The notes: a model not told the origin generated them from the sequence alone. Shown: positions 1 to 6,224, counted from the first letter of the stretch. The stretch: 7,478 bases of DNA from Methanothrix sp. (GCA_028708055.1 JAQVZT010000123.1:1-7478); one strand, 5' to 3'. Numbers and translations are program-made.

Positions 1-187
1 TGGCAATCATCTGGTTTAGAATAATTGTCACAAGGAGGACGCTTAAAGGAAGAAATCCAAGAGAATCCATTATGCTGCGTTCTATCTCTGAGATATCGCG
101 TATCAAGATGTAATCTAATGTATATATGATTAAAGATATAAGTATTAGTTCTAACCCTAGACGCAGTTCCCAGCTTGACAGTCTCAT
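1..187 (-). CDS. Two-helix membrane protein, N-terminal part, runs off left edge
   Basis: An open frame starts at ATG (187-185) and stays open for 62 codons to the window edge. The product begins MRLSSWELRLGLELI and has two hydrophobic stretches, about residues 9-29 and 44-62, separated by a short charged segment with RDISEIER. The second helix begins with GFLPLSVLLVT. I recognise this pattern (WELRLGLEL, short polar loop, FLPxxVLLVT) as that of a conserved archaeal and bacterial membrane protein of unknown function, in which a cytoplasmic part follows the two helices; that continuation lies outside the window. No Shine-Dalgarno sequence precedes the ATG. A weak TATA-like stretch (plus-strand TAGTTAAAAT, 211-220) would give a nearly leaderless message. 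It is divergent from the transposase remnant at 301. The open frame and helices are clear; the family is from memory. Confidence 0.6.
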   Translation of the reverse strand, partial: MRLSSWELRLGLELILISLIIYTLDYILIRDISEIERSIMDSLGFLPLSVLLVTIILNQMIA

Positions 188-300
188 TGTAAATAAATAT
201 TGGATGATACTAGTTAAAATCTGCGCTACCTCGGCGACGCTCAACTGGCAATAAGTGCCGTGTCGATTAAGCTTAATTAGTTTAAATATAAATATTAATC

Positions 301-1034
301 ATGACATATTTTGATAACAGAGACTGGCCAGAATATAACGCCAAGCTTGTTCGAAGAGGGGAATTCTATCTCGATTTGAGATGTGTGAGGAATTGGAGTT
401 TGGAGCTAAGAGAATGAATAGAAAGAAAACAGGTGCCCCATACAAATATCCTAACACTTTTATAAATTTCGCATCAATAATATATTCTTTCCTTAGATTG
501 CCATATCGTCAACTTGAAGGATTCATTGGACGGCTCTCGATTTATGAACTAGGATTAGTGGCTGCAGATTATACTACGCTCCATAAGCGAATCTCTAAGC
601 AGAATCTTGGAATAGAGATCCAGGATAACGATGCTGTTACTGCAGTTGATTCATCCGGGATAAATGTAACAAATAGAGGAGACTGGATGCGCGAGAAACA
701 CGGAAAACAGTGGCGAGGATGGCTTAAAGTTCATGTGGCAGTGGATGTTGAATCAAAGAGATTATAATCTATGGAAGTTACAGAAGAAAACACCTCGGAT
801 AGCGAGGTTTTGCGCCCTTTATTGAAAGATGTGAAAATTAAGGAAGGGTTAATGTATGGCGCATATGACACAGGCGACGCATTTGAATTTATGAAATCGA
901 AAGGTGTAGATTGTCCTGGGACAAAGATCGGAGAGAACGCTATAGTTAGCAAAGATGCAAACGCAAGTTTCGCGATTCTCGTGGTCTTTTTTAACTTTGA
1001 TCCAATTTACGAGTATCTAGCAATTTACCCATAA
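301..1034 (+). pseudogene. Broken IS5-type transposase remnant (DDE)
   Basis: Three segments read as one transposase. ATG at 301 opens MTYFDNRDWPEYNAKLVRRG, an N-terminus typical of archaeal IS5-family elements. This frame stops at 415-417, and the family sequence continues in another frame from ATG 414 (MNRKKTGAPYKYP), consistent with loss of one A. The middle segment carries RQLEGFIGRLS, DYTTLHKRIS and the first catalytic-Asp motif TAVDSSGI. A TAA at 765-767 interrupts it, and the same frame resumes with EVTEENTSDSEVLRPLL. The second Asp motif, normally DGAYD, reads YGAYD (TAT at 855-857), so the likely catalytic Asp is lost. Family resemblance ends near residue string GENAIVSKDA (about 955); the last 25 codons to the stop at 1034 look unrelated, and the region with the catalytic Glu is absent. 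It cannot encode an active enzyme. I found no terminal inverted repeats. Confidence 0.85.
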
Positions 1035-1053
1035 GTTCTTCAACGCAAGTTTC
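960..1053. repeat. 12-bp direct repeat flanking a 70-bp segment
   Basis: AACGCAAGTTTC occurs at 960-971 and again at 1042-1053. The copies lie exactly where the transposase stops resembling its family and where the next remnant begins. They may mark a small duplication or insertion, or a repeat left by recombination that removed the transposase 3' end. The match is visible in the sequence; its origin is inferred. Confidence 0.6.
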
Positions 1054-1295
1054 ACAGATACCACCTAAAGCCACGGCCTCCGCAGCCCGCATGGCCTGCC
1101 ACGGCTACAGCCTCCACAACTGCCGCCACGGTTTCGCAGGGGCCTTTCGTGGGATCATCCAAGTCGGATAAGTACCATTACCCGAGCTGCACTGCTGCGA
1201 AAAAGATCAAGCCTGCAAACTTGGTGACTTTCTCTAGCTCAGCAGACGCCCGGGCAAGAGGGTACGTGCCCTGAGGGATATGCCATCCGCCGTGA
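1035..1295 (+). pseudogene. C-terminal remnant with Ada-like Cys-rich domain, interrupted by TGA
   Basis: The frame is open from just after the transposase stop. It first encodes a Pro/Ala/Thr-rich linker (PATATASTTAATVSQ) and then, from 1167, DKYHYPSCTAAKKIKP, followed by NLVTFSSSADARARGYVP. This matches the small Ada-like zinc-binding domain that ends many secreted or DNA-acting proteins, with pattern YHxPxC...GYxPCxxCxP. The first Cys of the final CxxC should lie at 1272-1274, but the codon there is TGA; after it the same frame gives GICHPP and stops at 1293-1295. One base change (TGC to TGA) explains it. The N-terminal catalytic part is missing. In related genomes I recall this tail on ComEC-like metallo-beta-lactamase-fold or lamin-tail proteins next to DUF3006, as here, so the parent gene may have been one of those (inference). 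Confidence 0.65.
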
Positions 1296-1301
1296 GGTGA
1301 T
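1294..1301 (+). promoter_or_regulatory. Shine-Dalgarno sequence of the DUF3006 gene
   Basis: GAGGTGAT is an eight-base match to the complement of the archaeal 16S rRNA 3' end. It lies four bases before ATG 1306 and overlaps the stop codon (1293-1295) of the preceding remnant, so the two genes were once translationally linked. It fixes the start of the downstream gene. Confidence 0.75.
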
Positions 1302-1305
1302 GTAG

Positions 1306-1503
1306 ATGATAGCCGTTATCGATCGGGTCAAGGGAGAACTGGCGGTCCTCTTGCTGGGGGATATGGGCGAGTTCAAGCTCAATCTCCTCCTTTCCCAGCT
1401 CCCGGATGGGTGCAGGGAGGGAGATATCCTGAAACTCTCCTTCGAGCGGGACCCTGCGGCGACCGAGCAGGCCAGGGAGCGGGTTTCGGGACTTATGGAA
1501 TAA
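1306..1503 (+). CDS. DUF3006 family small protein
   Basis: A 65-residue protein beginning MIAVIDRVKGELAVLLLGD. The pattern of an N-terminal IDRxxGxxAVLLxG strand, then LLLSQLPDGCREGDILKLSF and a C-terminal helix with Glu/Arg (ATEQARERVSGLME), is that of DUF3006, a short beta-rich domain of unknown function and usual length 60-80 residues. There is no signal peptide or membrane segment. The start is fixed by the GAGGTGAT just upstream. In other genomes I recall the family directly after genes for ComEC-like metallo-beta-lactamase-fold proteins, and here it follows what may be the tail of one. Its last codons overlap, tail to tail, the end of a truncated minus-strand gene (1493-1600), so the 3' end sits at a rearrangement point and the last few residues may not be native. 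With its upstream partner broken, it may no longer have a role. Confidence 0.75.
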   Translation: MIAVIDRVKGELAVLLLGDMGEFKLNLLLSQLPDGCREGDILKLSFERDPAATEQARERVSGLME

Positions 1504-1600
1504 GCAGGGCCTCGATCTTATGTTCCAGAACCTGGCCGAGCTGCTCGAAAAGCTCGTTAATCTCCTCTTTCCGGGAGATCTTGTCAGAATTTGATATCAT
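1493..1600 (-). pseudogene. N-terminal stub of a probable nucleotidyltransferase
   Basis: The ATG at 1600-1598 lies 17 bases inside the end of the regulator gene, and the frame gives 35 residues, MISNSDKISRKEEINELFEQ... to ...KIEALLIP, before TAA at 1495-1493. A helix of this kind (KEEIxxLFExLxxVL), followed by a strand ending in LLI, is how many archaeal nucleotidyltransferases start; the next residues there would be the GG/GS turn and the DxD site. Here the sequence breaks exactly at that turn and runs into the end of the DUF3006 gene. I therefore read it as a gene cut off at its 5' end by rearrangement. The overlapping start suggests translational coupling to the regulator, as in AbiEi-AbiEii type pairs. 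It could instead be a genuine tiny protein; the family call rests on one helix and one strand. Confidence 0.45.
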
Positions 1601-2462
1601 AGAGATCCGTCCTGTCCTCGATGTCTTCCAGGGTTGGATAGCCCTTGATCTTCTCGCCCTGCAGCACTGTTTTCAGATCCTTCATCATGGGATGATCGAT
1701 AGCCTTCAATTTATCTCTGTTCTTCAGATAGAACAGCACGCAAAAAAGCTTCTGGGAGAACTCCCATGCCGAGTCCAGGGAGTGGATGAAAACCTCCTGG
1801 ATGGACAGCTCTCTCTTGGGCAGGGTGTAGTAGTAATCCCTCAGCATCAGCTCTATCCCGTAATCCTCGTAGGCGGAAAAGGAGGTGAAAGTGGCATCCT
1901 GTGGCCTCAGGCTCTTGAAGAGGACGCTATTCTCGTAGCTCTTGATGAGCAGGGCCGATCTGGGCACGAGGCGCAGCACCTGGTACTCCTGAAGTGAGGT
2001 CACGAACTCTTTGAGTTCTGGCCAGAAGGTGTAGTTGAAAGAGAAGAGATAGGCTTTGCCATGCCTCGATCGGCTGACCACGCCCACCCAGAGGAAGCTT
2101 TTCAGGTAGCCGTATAGGGTATCAGCAGGAATGTCTGTCTCCAGGGCCAGGGTCTCCAGGCTCTTTGGGGTCCGGTCCAGCCTGGCGAGCAGCTCCATTC
2201 GTCTGAGGGAGAGGATCTTATGCAGAGGAGAGGCCCGGTGGCTGAAGTAGAGCTTCTTGAAGGCCTCGGACGGGGGCGTGCCGGCCAGGGCGACCTCGCG
2301 CCCTCTCCGCTCCGCCAGCCCTATCTCCACTAGGTGAGTTATGAGCCGGGAGACGGTCTCTCTGCGAATCCCCAGCTCTGCCTGGAGGGCGCCGGGGCTC
2401 ACTGTCTCTTTTGATCCGGTGATGAGAACAAGCGCTCGGATGTCGTTCTGGCTGAGAGGCAT
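1584..2462 (-). CDS. Double winged-helix regulator, possible AbiEi-like antitoxin
   Basis: A 292-residue cytosolic protein. Residues about 5-62 form a MarR/ArsR-like winged helix (VSPGALQAELGIRRETVSRL recognition region, then a wing with RRGREVAL). Residues 83-145 look like a second one (LETLALETDIPADTLYGYL, wing HGKAYLFS). The C-terminal part (160-292) has a segment FTSFSAYEDYGIEL followed by LPKRELSIQEVFIHSLD, which resembles the later domain of AbiEi-type and related regulators. The gene overlaps by 17 bases a truncated gene that looks like a nucleotidyltransferase. That pairing is typical of two-gene toxin-antitoxin modules in which the first protein represses its own promoter; the AbiE link is inference. 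The ATG at 2462 is supported by a TATA box about 28 bases upstream, implying an almost leaderless message. No lesion is seen. Confidence 0.7.
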   Translation of the reverse strand: MPLSQNDIRALVLITGSKETVSPGALQAELGIRRETVSRLITHLVEIGLAERRGREVALAGTPPSEAFKKLYFSHRASPLHKILSLRRMELLARLDRTPKSLETLALETDIPADTLYGYLKSFLWVGVVSRSRHGKAYLFSFNYTFWPELKEFVTSLQEYQVLRLVPRSALLIKSYENSVLFKSLRPQDATFTSFSAYEDYGIELMLRDYYYTLPKRELSIQEVFIHSLDSAWEFSQKLFCVLFYLKNRDKLKAIDHPMMKDLKTVLQGEKIKGYPTLEDIEDRTDLYDIKF

Positions 2463-2470
2463 TATCTTTA

Positions 2471-2507
2471 AATTAGATCAAATATCTATATAAATGTGAT
2501 CCTAATT
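2471..2507 (-). promoter_or_regulatory. TATA box inside an inverted repeat (probable autoregulatory operator)
   Basis: On the minus strand ATTTATATA (2495-2487) is a good archaeal TATA box, centred about 28 bases before the regulator ATG, so transcription should begin within a few bases of the start codon. It is flanked by an imperfect inverted repeat: AATTAGATCA (2471-2480) and TGATCCTAATT (2497-2507), complementary except for one extra base. A protein bound to both arms would cover the TATA box, which suits autorepression by the winged-helix product. Repeat and box are seen; the function is inferred. Confidence 0.6.
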
Positions 2508-2787
2508 AAAGACCACATGTCTTAAAGTAGCTACTGGAAGGAAGCCTGGGCGAGGGCGGCCTGCTAGCGGGGAGTGGATCTGGCGAACATCCGGGCATGG
2601 CTTCGGGAGCGGCGACGGGCTGCGCGGGGCGAGGGCGTCGCACGGCAGAGATCCGGGCGGGCTGGGGGGAGAATGCTCAACAGGGAAGGAGGTGCTGGAG
2701 GCGATTTATGAATCTGCTTGATAGTCCTCAGGCGATAAGGCGTTGGCATATCTATCGCTACCTGCTTTCCTGTTTTAATCTAAACCG
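2508..2787. other. Gene-less stretch with GC-rich debris
   Basis: I see no complete gene. The part from about 2535 to 2705 is much richer in GC than both neighbours and has many stops or biased junk in each frame. One short plus-strand string, GKEVLEAIYESA followed by TGA (2683-2721), resembles the C-terminal helix of Gfo/Idh/MocA-type oxidoreductases, where sequences like LEAIYESARTGR are common; the upstream reading in that frame is low-complexity Gly/Arg and not family-like. At best it is a decayed tail. No convincing terminator for the DUF1232 operon was found at its 2788 end. Confidence 0.35.
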
Positions 2788-3237
2788 TCAGCATATGGCC
2801 GTATTCTTGCAGCAAAGGGCTAGGTACTCATAGCCTATATACTCCAGAATTCTTTTCTTCTGATCTCCTATCAATTCCTCTTCCTTCAATAGAATCTCTT
2901 CAATCAGAGGTAGAATGTCTGCCTCTCCATCCCAGTTGTCTGTGAGGATTTCACCAGAACCTATTTCATTTCTAACTTTATCTGCGATGAATGCCGAAAG
3001 AAAGATGTCATCTACATAGCCATAGGGGCCATGTAGCTCCTCTGGGATAATATCGTTGGGCAAGATGAAATAAGCAATAGCAGAGATTACGATTGGCCTT
3101 AATCGAATAGGCAATGTAGGATCATCAAGCATCTTTGTCAAGAGCCGGTAAAGCTCTGGTGCCTGGTATATCAAGTCATCATGGCGGCCTTCATAGGCAG
3201 ATATTTGCTTCTCAAGTAATTTATCAAATGAATTCAA
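2788..3237 (-). CDS. DUF1232 (YkvA-type) protein, partner of the helicase-nuclease
   Basis: A 149-residue protein with a DUF1232 core at about residues 47-85: RPIVISAIAYFILPNDIIPE, then GPYGYVDDIFLSAFIADKV. The pattern AYFxLPxDxIPE...GxxGYxDDI is characteristic; the hydrophobic core often scores as membrane-associated, but the conserved Asp residues and lack of a second long helix leave this open. The N-terminus has HDDLIYQAPELYRLL and the C-terminus an acidic helix (EEILLKEEELIG). The start is TTG at 3237-3235, preceded by AGAGGG at good spacing; the next in-frame start would lose family sequence. It begins 11 bases after the helicase stop on the same strand, so the two are cotranscribed and probably act together. 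No molecular function is established for the domain. The tail (ALCCKNTAIC) has an unusual Cys cluster and may not be conserved. Confidence 0.8.
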   Translation of the reverse strand: MNSFDKLLEKQISAYEGRHDDLIYQAPELYRLLTKMLDDPTLPIRLRPIVISAIAYFILPNDIIPEELHGPYGYVDDIFLSAFIADKVRNEIGSGEILTDNWDGEADILPLIEEILLKEEELIGDQKKRILEYIGYEYLALCCKNTAIC

Positions 3238-3244
3238 ATATAAT

Positions 3245-3250
3245 CCCTCT
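3245..3250 (-). promoter_or_regulatory. Shine-Dalgarno sequence supporting a TTG start
   Basis: Minus-strand AGAGGG (3250-3245) lies seven bases before TTG 3237 and overlaps the helicase stop codon TAG (3251-3249). This supports both the TTG start of the DUF1232 gene and translational coupling to the helicase. Confidence 0.55.
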
Positions 3251-6041
3251 ATTTCTTAGCAAATGGACAGATCTCTCTAAACTCTTCACAAGCGGAGCAG
3301 TATGTGTAATTTGGCAGGAACTCTCCATTTTCTATTTTATTCAGGACATCGGCCAGCCTGGATGTTGCCTCTCTCTTTCGGTCTGATGACCAAGGTGATG
3401 AGAAGACCATTCCATCTCCTAAGAAGTGAACCGTAGTCTTTTCCACTTTGAGGCCCAAGCTCTCCTCAGCACCCAGGGCATAAAGATCCAACTGAAGGTC
3501 GATTCCTTCTTTTTTCAGTTGATCGGCCTTTGAGGTCTTAAAGTCCACAATATCTATGCCATCATTTATCTCTCTTCTCAGAAGATCTATCTTGCCCAGC
3601 ATCACTTGATCTTGCAGAGCAAAAGAAAAACTGGTTTCGGCTCTAAGAGTCGCAGAGAGGCTATCTTTGTGCTCCTCTACATATCTGCCGAGCTGTTTTA
3701 TTGCAGCGTTCTTAAACTGCTCTTCTCGCTCCGGCTTGGTGCGACGGTTCGAAACCCATGTCTGGCTGACTATAGTTGCCACGTCTTTCTTAGAGGGTAT
3801 TATATCATCTGCCGCCCTCCTATGGATCTCCTCTAGAGCCCTGTGAACATTGGCTCCGTATCCTATTGGATCCAGCCACGGAGTCCTGAAGCCATAAACC
3901 ACCGCAAGCTTGTAACGCATGGGGCATTGCAGAAAGTAAGCGAGTTGGCTGAAGCTGTGTCTTGGCCTGGGCCCGCTTCGGCCCTTCGCCTTGCTCATCA
4001 CTTTTTCTACATAAGCATTGGTGAGATCGGATGCGCTCGAGAGATCCTCACCAAACATCTCCTTGACAAAGGGGCTGGGGCCTCCTCCGCGCTTATTAAC
4101 TACATCTGCGGTGCCCACGAGCAATAGGTCTCGCGCCCTGGTAGCAGCCACGTAAAAGAGCTTCCTTTCATCTACCATATGGGGATCTTCAACTTCCGGT
4201 TTGCCGCTGGCTCGAAAATCATAAGGTATCTCATAAGGATCCTTTCGCCTGCTTATGGGCAGCCTGCCGTTCATGGCCGAGCCTATAATCACTACAGGAA
4301 ACTCCAGGCCTTTGGCCTGGTGAATGGTCATGATCTGAATCGCTTCATCTGGCGGAATGGAAACCGGATCCATTCCGCCTTCTTTTAAGATCTTGAGGTA
4401 TTGGAGGAAGGGATAATGGTTCCTGGTCCTTCCGTATTCATCCCAGGAAGCCACGATGTTGCTCATCTGCCCAAGATTGAGGAGAGCAACCTGATCTCTT
4501 TCCTGCTCGAAACGGGATACGCACCCAGTGACGGCCAGCAGCCGGTAATAGATTTCCAGCAAAGAGCTGTGCTTCTTGTTCTGCACTTTCTGTTTGAGTT
4601 CAAGAAGGCCTAGAAGCTTTCTGCGGTCGTTTTTGTCCTCAATTCCGATCGACTTCAGCCCTTCGTCGGTTGCCATGCTCAGAAGATCGTCCTTGAATTC
4701 CTGAAGCGCATGCCGCGTTTTGTCTCCAAGCCCCACCAGAGGATGACGAATAAAACGATCTCCCCAGAGTTTTGAAGCTCCCAGGAATATGAGAAGCTCG
4801 TAGATGCCAGAGATATCTCCTCTTTCAAAAAAGCTACCGTCTCCTGTTACCTGACAAGGAATATCAGCTTCATAAAGTGCATTAACGTAGGCTCCTGCCG
4901 CTGATTTTACGCTCCTGAGGAGAAATGCGACATCTCCATAGCTGGCAATCGTGCCAGCCTGATGAAGGCTTTTAATCAAGTCTACTACTGCATTGGCTTC
5001 CTCGGTCGTCGTGTGTTCGTAGACCATAAGGACGTCAGTTTTGCCCACACGGATTGCTTTGAGATCTTTAGGTATGCGGGCAGGATTGTTAACTATGACC
5101 TGTAAGGAGTTCTTGACAATAGGAATCAAGCTTCTAAAGTTATGTTCAAGCTTAATCTCCCTTGAGTGGGGATATCTCTTGCGGAATGAGCCGATATTCT
5201 TCACCGTGGCACCGCGGAAACGGTATATGCTTTGATCGTCATCTCCAACAACGGTTAGATGTCCTCCGTCGCCCGCAATAAGAGATAGCAATTTGTCCTG
5301 AGCAGCATTTGTATCCTGGTATTCATCGACAAGAATCTCCTTGTACCGTTCTCTGCAAGCTGCCACGATGGAATTGTCCTGCAGGAGATCCAACGCATAA
5401 CGTTGCAGGAGGGCAAAGTCCATCAGACCTTCCTCTTTCAGAAGGTCAAGATAACGAGAATACGCTTCGAACACGACTGCTCGTTCCTTCCAGAGGTCGG
5501 CTTCATCGAGACAGCAACAGGCAGAGTTCTCGTCACACCATGCCTCAAGCTTCGGAGGTTCTATCATCTCCTCTGTTGCCAGGTTGAAAGCATGAATTAC
5601 TCCTCGGAAGAATTGGTGGGGTTGTCCCTTGACGATATCATCCAGGCCCAAAGCCTTCCGATTGGCATATACGAACGAGAACTGCTCCATCTCATCGAGG
5701 ATTCTGGAATTGCCAGAAATGCTTCTCGGATACTGACGCAGGATTTCTGCGCAGAAAGAGTGAATTGTGGAGACCTGCATTAACTCCACGTTTACTTCTG
5801 GGAGCTTTTGCTGGATGCGATCCTTCAACTCCAGAGCGGCCTTGTTGGTGAAGGTTGTCACCAGCATGTTCTCAGGAGTGGCATCTCCTGATAGAATCAG
5901 ATGAGCTACCCGTCTTGACAAAACTTCAGTCTTGCCAGATCCCGGGCCTGCGACAATCAAGAGTGGGCTACCTCTATGAATGACCGCTTCTGCCTGCGGT
6001 TTCATGAGGCCTTCAAGGAGCTTTTCAGGGGTATTATCCAT
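3249..6041 (-). CDS. UvrD-type SF1 helicase fused to Fe-S PD-(D/E)XK nuclease
   Basis: A 930-residue ATP-driven DNA motor with a nuclease. Helicase motifs in order: Q motif near Gln16; Walker A AGPGSGKT (31-38); Ia TTFTNKAALELK (62-73); STIHSFCAEIL (91-101); Walker B LVDEYQDT (237-244); III VVGDDDQSIYRFRG (264-277); IV LEHNFRS (298-304); V IMTIHQAKGLEFPVVI (570-585); VI FYVAATRARD (629-638). These define SF1A (UvrD/PcrA/AddA). The C-terminal part is a RecB/Cas4-like nuclease: His733 in GANVHRALE, Asp819 in GKIDLL, Asp833 and Lys835 in VDFKTSK, and Gln850/Tyr854 (QxxxY). Cys706 with Cys915, Cys918 and Cys925 forms the C...CxxCx6C pattern of an AddB/Cas4 iron-sulfur cluster. All key residues are present, so it should be active in DNA-end resection, repair or degradation of foreign DNA. 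The layout resembles AdnA/AdnB or AddA, but no second helicase subunit is in the window. Confidence 0.9.
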   Translation of the reverse strand: MDNTPEKLLEGLMKPQAEAVIHRGSPLLIVAGPGSGKTEVLSRRVAHLILSGDATPENMLVTTFTNKAALELKDRIQQKLPEVNVELMQVSTIHSFCAEILRQYPRSISGNSRILDEMEQFSFVYANRKALGLDDIVKGQPHQFFRGVIHAFNLATEEMIEPPKLEAWCDENSACCCLDEADLWKERAVVFEAYSRYLDLLKEEGLMDFALLQRYALDLLQDNSIVAACRERYKEILVDEYQDTNAAQDKLLSLIAGDGGHLTVVGDDDQSIYRFRGATVKNIGSFRKRYPHSREIKLEHNFRSLIPIVKNSLQVIVNNPARIPKDLKAIRVGKTDVLMVYEHTTTEEANAVVDLIKSLHQAGTIASYGDVAFLLRSVKSAAGAYVNALYEADIPCQVTGDGSFFERGDISGIYELLIFLGASKLWGDRFIRHPLVGLGDKTRHALQEFKDDLLSMATDEGLKSIGIEDKNDRRKLLGLLELKQKVQNKKHSSLLEIYYRLLAVTGCVSRFEQERDQVALLNLGQMSNIVASWDEYGRTRNHYPFLQYLKILKEGGMDPVSIPPDEAIQIMTIHQAKGLEFPVVIIGSAMNGRLPISRRKDPYEIPYDFRASGKPEVEDPHMVDERKLFYVAATRARDLLLVGTADVVNKRGGGPSPFVKEMFGEDLSSASDLTNAYVEKVMSKAKGRSGPRPRHSFSQLAYFLQCPMRYKLAVVYGFRTPWLDPIGYGANVHRALEEIHRRAADDIIPSKKDVATIVSQTWVSNRRTKPEREEQFKNAAIKQLGRYVEEHKDSLSATLRAETSFSFALQDQVMLGKIDLLRREINDGIDIVDFKTSKADQLKKEGIDLQLDLYALGAEESLGLKVEKTTVHFLGDGMVFSSPWSSDRKREATSRLADVLNKIENGEFLPNYTYCSACEEFREICPFAKK

Positions 6042-6056
6042 CGAACCGCTTCCCTA

Positions 6057-6077
6057 AGCTATCATGGCAGGATAGCT
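6057..6077. promoter_or_regulatory. Perfect 7-bp inverted repeat before the helicase gene
   Basis: AGCTATC (6057-6063) and GATAGCT (6071-6077) are perfectly complementary around a 7-base spacer, 15 bases upstream of the helicase ATG (6041). It could be an operator or a hairpin in the mRNA leader near the ribosome-binding region (only a weak GGGA follows). No strong TATA box was found; minus-strand CATTTAAGATT, around 6126-6136, is a weak candidate. Confidence 0.45.
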
Positions 6078-6110
6078 ACGACTTTTGTGGATGTTGAAGT
6101 ACTTACGCTT

Positions 6111-6201
6111 TTATTGTGGCATTAAAATCTTAAATGTATTGATCGAGACTTGGGTTCATTCATTGAATTTTGTATAGTCTTCCCTTCGTCTGCCACAATA
6201 A
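6111..6201. repeat. 11-bp perfect inverted repeat in the divergent intergenic region
   Basis: TTATTGTGGCA (6111-6121) and TGCCACAATAA (6191-6201) are exact reverse complements; allowing a two-base gap the match extends to GCTT on the outer side. They enclose 69 bases of AT-rich sequence between the helicase operon (minus) and the AlbA_2 remnant (plus). They may be paired regulatory sites for a divergent promoter or the ends of a very small mobile element. No flanking target duplication is evident. Confidence 0.5.
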
Positions 6202-6224
6202 GCTGCTGCTCAGAGATCTTCAAG

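Noticed and set aside
731..952. Minus-strand frame of 73 residues
   Set aside because: It mirrors the transposase remnant and shows no independent signal.
1410..1997. Long plus-strand frame of 195 residues
   Set aside because: It is antisense to the winged-helix regulator, has no recognisable motif and overlaps the DUF3006 gene in another frame.
2564..2833. Frames on both strands in the GC-rich stretch
   Set aside because: They are Arg/Pro/Ala-rich low-complexity translations expected from high GC, without conserved motifs.
5309..5783. Plus-strand frames inside the helicase gene
   Set aside because: They are antisense shadows of a gene with all its motifs intact, and have no motifs or translation signals of their own.
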